DNA of 11,013 nucleotides from contig JAOXYB010057323.1 of assembly GCA_028565635.1 (NCBI GenBank), positions 1 to 11,013 on the forward strand. Direction: 5' to 3'. Origin of the DNA: Phoronis ovalis. Its lineage: Eukaryota; Phoronida; Phoronidae. Positions 9,901-11,013 of the stretch are shown piece by piece. The notes beneath the pieces are model-generated. The model was not told the origin of the DNA. It worked only from the letters and a program-made list of their open reading frames with translations, and ran no database searches. How positions within the stretch are numbered: the stretch's first letter is position 1; the number at the start of each line of letters is the position of its first letter. The position numbers and the translations under genes are program-made.

Positions 9901-11013
9901 GTATACATTAGCTTTAATAACGCTGTATGTTTCTAATTTTGGATAAATAGACTTCAAGTTGTTGCAGTGAGATATAAAGTTTTGCCAAATCATCTTGCAT
10001 TCACCGATGGCACACAATGCTACAGGATCTCCGACTACAGCTATCATATGCTTTGCACGTGTAAATGCAGTGTTTAACAATTTCTGGTCCGAAAAGAAAC
10101 CTAAATTTTCTAATTGTCCATCATAATTATCGGTAAGCAAATGTCGAGTTCGAACTGTAGTTATGATAAGCGCTTTAAATTCTTTTCCTACAAATAAATA
10201 ATTGAAATACGTAAAACAGGTTTCTAATTGCGGTGCTCAGCTAAACTAGGACATCCCGTCCTCAAAAAGTTATGACAGACCACGCATACATAGTTTACAG
10301 GTTGTTTAATACATAAAAACAATTAATGAATTTAGAAATAAATGATACCTTGGACATTCATCATTGAATCAACTGTAACTGCTCCAAGTTCACGCACTCC
10401 CATCTGCACGCTGCGCCTGCGAAGTTCACCCCGAATTCCTATAACCTACAAATACATTAACCTAACAACATTCAGGATTATTGTGTGAGTTGCTTCAATT
10501 TCAATAGTCCCATACGGTGTTAACATTTACGGATCCGTCCACTTAAATTATACATATTTGATGTAGTAAACTACTCGTACCTTTTACGAAATGTAATCGC
10601 AAAACAGCTACCAACAGTATAAACAATGATTCATCTTGCTCACATCATCTAATATCAGTGCCCAATTTAACCTTGCAATTTTAAACGAGTCTGAGCAGAA
10701 ATGGAACACATTCATGTGTTTTAATCAACATAATTTCTACAGATGTGTGAATTGTTTGAAGCTAACATATGAAAAAAGAGAAACATCTATACATATTAAT
10801 ATTAGGTAACCACTAGCAAGTTGTAATGACCTGATCGTAGTACGCAGCAATGACTCCAATTTCTTTTGGTTGTTTTTCACCCCATTCAGCTGGCCAGTGA
10901 TCCAGAATTTCTTGGACTCTATAACAAACTTCGCTTATTTCTGCCGTGTTGTAATAGTTAGTACTGCCCTGCCTTTGTTTTTCGCGTCCATACGCAATGT
11001 AAAGGTACATACT
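680..11013 (-). CDS. HELZ2: HELZ2-like helicase-RNB exoribonuclease-helicase, 5'-partial, spliced
   Basis: Joined exons 11013-10831, 10445-10349, 10187-6539, 5985-5900, 5753-5481, 5048-4917, 4561-4290, 3117-2908, 2194-1964, 1300-1153 and 909-680 (or 909-742 with a further exon) keep one open frame. Order of domains: C-terminal half of an SF1 helicase (residues 1-~160), a linker with a basic cluster and an acidic stretch (~278-308), a cold-shock-like OB region (~389-432), an RNB domain (~545-939), a HELZ2-type post-RNB region (~940-1310), then a complete SF1 helicase (~1350-1817). This order is characteristic of HELZ2 (PRIC285) and relatives. Known for the family: ATP-dependent unwinding of RNA coupled to 3'-5' exonuclease digestion; vertebrate HELZ2 is interferon-induced and binds nuclear receptors. 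Inferred: the same biochemical activity here. Human HELZ2 is roughly 2650 residues, so about 800 N-terminal residues, including any zinc fingers and helicase 1 motifs I-IV, should lie outside the window. The family call is firm; one-to-one orthology is not, since invertebrates can carry several HELZ2-like paralogues. Confidence 0.93.
1153..1300 (-). CDS. HELZ2: Exon 10: helicase 2, up to motif V
   Basis: Residues 1712-1760 plus a split glycine. VRIAVHLIQNL and TNIAILSQYSAQ match the 'I.IL..Y..Q' strand of RecA-like domain 2, followed by ISTVVSAQG, the first half of motif V. Acceptor TTTTTTAG|GTA, donor CACAAG|GTATGT, phase 1. Confidence 0.93.
1349..1369 (+). repeat. Left terminal inverted repeat of foldback element
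   Basis: Twenty-one bases, perfect reverse complement of 1881-1901; starts CACTGG and includes the palindrome CACGTG at 1362-1367. Confidence 0.92.
1881..1901 (-). repeat. Right terminal inverted repeat of foldback element
   Basis: Perfect partner of 1349-1369, ending CCAGTG; the flanking TGTCC at 1902-1906 repeats the left flank. Confidence 0.92.
1964..2194 (-). CDS. HELZ2: Exon 9: helicase 2 motif IV remainder
   Basis: Residues 1635-1711. HKAIAAFPSRYFYNDRL directly continues QYRM from exon 8, rebuilding the universal UPF1-family QYRMH...FPS..FY...L block. The rest includes KKTGKHKPVAFCHVEGKEE and an N..E pattern that precedes the next RecA strand. Acceptor TTTGTTCCAG|CAT, donor CATGCA|GTAAGT, phase 0. 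Confidence 0.93.
2381..2773. mobile_element. Short inverted-repeat element with internal minisatellite in intron 8
   Basis: The ends are imperfect inverted copies: 2381-~2413 (GTACTCAAATTATTTTTTG, then GGGGGTGTGAGCC) and ~2737-2773, whose complement reads GTACTCATAGTTTTTTTG, then GGGGATGTGACTCCC. The interior is built from repeats of TTTGGATTGCTAC. No clear target-site duplication. No coding capacity is convincing, although the tandem part is open on the plus strand because its period is a multiple of three. Confidence 0.65.
2591..2680 (+). repeat. Tandem repeat, 30-bp period, three copies, plus degenerate copies upstream
   Basis: Units start at 2591, 2621 and 2651 with TGGATTGCTA; the first two are nearly identical over 30 bp and the third diverges in its second half. 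Related TGGATTGCTAC cores occur at 2462 and 2484, and a weaker one (GGGTTTGCTACC) near 2700, so the array is probably older and larger than the three clean copies. Confidence 0.85.
2908..3117 (-). CDS. HELZ2: Exon 8: helicase 2 motifs II (Walker B), III and start of IV
   Basis: Residues 1565-1634. VIIDECG (1565-1571) is Walker B; the D1568-E1569 pair coordinates Mg2+ and activates water. LIGDHQQLAPIV (motif III, core 1594-1599) couples ATP hydrolysis to nucleic-acid binding. The exon ends precisely at QYRM (1631-1634), the core of motif IV. Acceptor CTCCAG|GTC, donor CGTATG|GTACGT, phase 0. Confidence 0.94.
3183..3235 (-). repeat. Terminal repeat, left outer copy
   Basis: Begins TCTGAATAAATCCATCCGTT and ends AACTAACGTCTGGGC. 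Reverse complement of the copies at 3607-3659 and 4034-4086 with scattered mismatches. Confidence 0.88.
3607..3659 (+). repeat. Terminal repeat, central copy
   Basis: Contains GACGTTAGTTGAGAAGGTA and ends GGATGGATTTATTCAGA. It is the right end of the left element and sits at the junction of the two inverted copies. Confidence 0.88.
4034..4086 (+). repeat. Terminal repeat, right outer copy
   Basis: Begins GCCCAGACGTTAGTTGAGAA and ends ATGGATTTATTCAGA; same orientation as the central copy and opposite to the left one. Confidence 0.88.
4290..4561 (-). CDS. HELZ2: Exon 7: helicase 2, motif Ib/Ic region
   Basis: Residues 1475-1564. It starts with DVKHGDIALHRLIRASG, continues with a charged, probably helical segment (EDIFDIQNRLKSEDKDLKS), and ends with EADIILCTCSTSGS, equivalent to the 'A.ii.tT...' strand before the Walker B exon in UPF1-like helicases. 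Acceptor TTTTACAG|AT, donor CAACAG|GTACAT, phase 0. Confidence 0.9.
4562..4916 (-). other. HELZ2: Intron 6, 355 bp, nothing recognised
   Basis: GTATGA donor and TTTTACAG acceptor on the coding strand. No repeat, RNA gene or coding signal seen. Confidence 0.75.
4917..5048 (-). CDS. HELZ2: Exon 6: helicase 2, between motifs Ia and Ib
   Basis: A 132-nt exon, residues 1431-1473 plus split codons. It reads ...YLKQLGNACPRLVRIYPY..., then ERKDFPLP and PPKRRRSAVDF. The LVRIY segment and the following D.P.P match the part of UPF1-like helicases just after motif Ia. Acceptor CTTTCACAG|AC and donor TTTTG|GTATGA fit phase 1 on both sides. The open stretch is too short to be seen by length alone. Confidence 0.87.
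5049..5480 (-). other. HELZ2: Intron 5, 432 bp, AT-rich palindrome inside
   Basis: No coding signal. At 5318-5344 an almost perfect AT-only palindrome occurs, built around TTAATTAATAATTAATTA. Confidence 0.7.
5481..5753 (-). CDS. HELZ2: Exon 5: helicase 2 motifs Q, I (Walker A) and Ia
   Basis: Residues 1340-1429. It contains PNDKQNEAVLKAL (Q-motif region of UPF1-like helicases, which contacts adenine), GPPGTGKT at 1383-1390 with the ATP-phosphate-binding lysine K1389, and YCGPSNKSVDVVA (motif Ia, 1419-1429), which contacts nucleic acid and is typical of HELZ2 second helicases. Acceptor TTTCTGTAG|AT, donor GCAG|GTATGT, phase 1. Confidence 0.94.
5599..5622 (-). other. Walker A of helicase 2
   Basis: GPPGTGKT, encoded 5622-5599. 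This is a perfect UPF1-like/SF1B P-loop with no substitutions, so ATP binding by helicase 2 is expected. Confidence 0.95.
5900..5985 (-). CDS. HELZ2: Exon 4: linker between post-RNB region and helicase 2
   Basis: An 86-nt exon, residues 1311-1338 plus split codons on both sides. It was found because exon 3 ends in phase 2 while exon 5 begins in phase 1, so a bridging exon was required. Acceptor AATTGTAG|AC and donor CTAG|GTAACA fit both phases exactly. The peptide is NEEAVKSLSTSSSLAKCIALG-like and rich in Ser, with no recognisable motif. Confidence 0.8.
5986..6538 (-). other. HELZ2: Intron 3, 553 bp, no embedded repeat seen
   Basis: Lies between exon 3 (donor GTGAGT) and exon 4. Open stretches exist on both strands (minus 6321-6079, plus 6205-6468), but neither has a family resemblance and exons 3 and 4 join in phase without them. 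I see no inverted or tandem repeat here. Confidence 0.75.
6539..10187 (-). CDS. HELZ2: Exon 3: end of helicase 1, linker, OB region, RNB nuclease, HELZ2 post-RNB region
   Basis: A single 3649-nt exon, residues 94-1310. It opens with GKEFKALIITTVRTRH (rest of motif V) and LLNTAFTRAKHMIAVVGDP (motif VI, residues ~130-148, the arginine finger being R137). A linker follows with KKRK (278-281) and an Asp/Glu-rich stretch (287-308). VIGVLKHARDPRYRVFV (~391-407) and the following P.NPKI look like the second cold-shock domain of Rrp44-class enzymes. The RNB domain (~545-939) has TIDDAKSKDLDDAL and HFTSPIRRY. After it, residues ~940-1310 match the HELZ2-type region with RGMLNPCIQLL and W..MLAMESA. The acceptor is TTTGTAG|GA and the donor GATAG|GTGAGT, phase 2. 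The frame is unbroken; no frameshift or internal stop. Confidence 0.93.
7774..7800 (-). other. RNB C-terminal signature HFTSPIRRY
   Basis: Residues 890-898. This corresponds to the conserved block near the end of the RNB fold whose arginine (R500 in E. coli RNase II) helps position the scissile phosphate. Both arginines and the downstream VHRLL are kept, which supports an intact nuclease fold. Confidence 0.92.
8758..8793 (-). other. RNB catalytic acidic motif
   Basis: Residues 559-572 region, TIDDAKSKDLDDAL. Aspartates at 561, 567, 569 and 570 have exactly the spacing of the four Mg2+-coordinating aspartates of E. coli RNase II (201, 207, 209, 210). All four are present, so a metal-dependent 3'-5' hydrolytic exonuclease is predicted to be active. 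It is followed by YLIGIHIADVS, the conserved strand downstream of this motif. Confidence 0.93.
9172..9303 (-). other. Cold-shock/OB-like RNA-binding segment before RNB
   Basis: Residues ~389-432 read as GNVIGVLKHARDPRYRVFV, then ..PEVPGLMIPINPANPKI. The layout (G.V.G.L, a beta-rich segment, then P.NP.I) resembles the second cold-shock domain that guides single-stranded RNA into the RNB channel in Rrp44/Dis3-type enzymes. The assignment rests on pattern only. Confidence 0.65.
9544..9636 (-). other. Basic cluster followed by acidic low-complexity linker
   Basis: Residues 278-281 are KKRK, followed closely by an Asp/Glu-rich run (287-308, with DSDDDGGNDEE). The segment lies between helicase 1 and the nuclease and is likely disordered. 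KKRK could be a monopartite nuclear-localisation signal, but there is no direct support for nuclear import. Confidence 0.5.
10349..10445 (-). CDS. HELZ2: Exon 2: helicase 1, approach to motif V
   Basis: A 97-nt exon, residues 62-93 plus the first base of codon 94. It begins after TTTGTAG| and ends at CAAG|GTATCATT, phase 1. It encodes VIGIRGELRRR at the start and NVQG across the 3' junction; the last is the QG of SF1 motif V. Too short to stand out as an open frame; found by searching for the missing link between YYDQ and GKEF. Confidence 0.88.
10446..10830 (-). other. HELZ2: Intron 1, 385 bp, nothing recognised
   Basis: GTCATT donor and TTTGTAG acceptor on the coding strand. AT-rich, no repeat or coding signal seen. 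Confidence 0.75.
10831..11013 (-). CDS. HELZ2: Exon 1 (partial): helicase 1, RecA-like domain 2
   Basis: Encodes residues 1-61, cut by the window edge. The segment contains YYN.AE and EIGVIAAYYDQ, the pattern that in UPF1-like helicases lies between motifs IV and V (nucleotide-dependent reuse of the 'IGVI.PY..Q' strand). The donor is CAG|GTCATT at 10830-10829, phase 0; it is weaker than consensus, but no other GT nearby allows the family pattern to continue into exon 2. The methionine at 11010 is not a plausible start, because homologues extend far upstream and the frame is open to the edge. Confidence 0.85.

Noticed and set aside
10138-10140. Start of a complete protein at 10140
   Set aside because: The codon there is TTG, inside exon 3; the frame continues upstream through a proper splice acceptor to helicase motifs V and IV/V, so it is not an initiation site.
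11008-11010. ATG at 11010 as the gene start
   Set aside because: The encoded segment is the middle of helicase 1; the rest of that domain must be upstream.

Overview
The window is eukaryotic nuclear DNA and holds most of one multi-exon gene, read on the minus strand from high to low coordinates. Its 5' end lies beyond position 11013. I rebuilt ten introns, all with GT...AG borders, by requiring every reading phase to match across each junction and the joined protein to run through the helicase and nuclease motifs in order. If the first in-frame stop is used, the visible coding part is 5511 nt, or 1836 residues plus stop. All residue numbers below count from the first complete codon in the window (11013-11011).

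The product is a HELZ2-type protein: a UPF1-like SF1 helicase core, an RNB (RNase II/Rrp44-class) 3'-5' exoribonuclease domain, then a second UPF1-like helicase core. Only the C-terminal part of helicase 1 is present (motifs V and VI; exons 1-3). The RNB domain sits in one 3.65-kb exon and keeps all four catalytic aspartates. Helicase 2 is spread over at least eight small exons (about 5985 down to 742 or 680) and shows motifs I, Ia, II, III, IV, V and VI intact. The last exon is uncertain: a stop follows soon after motif VI at 680-682, but a strong alternative donor and a candidate terminal exon at 1-90 exist.

The three longest introns each contain an inverted-repeat element without coding capacity: a 553-bp foldback element with perfect 21-bp termini and a 5-bp flanking duplication (1349-1901), a 393-bp element with a 30-bp tandem repeat inside imperfect termini (2381-2773), and a ~904-bp head-to-head pair of one MITE-like family (3183-4086). 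These insertions account for most of the extra length of those introns.

Organism: an animal. Short introns, an AT-rich background, a HELZ2-type architecture and several MITE-like elements fit a marine invertebrate (mollusc, cnidarian or invertebrate deuterostome), but the phylum cannot be fixed from this sequence. In vertebrates HELZ2 is interferon-induced and linked to antiviral RNA decay and transcriptional coactivation; an RNA-unwinding and RNA-degrading role here is inferred by homology.
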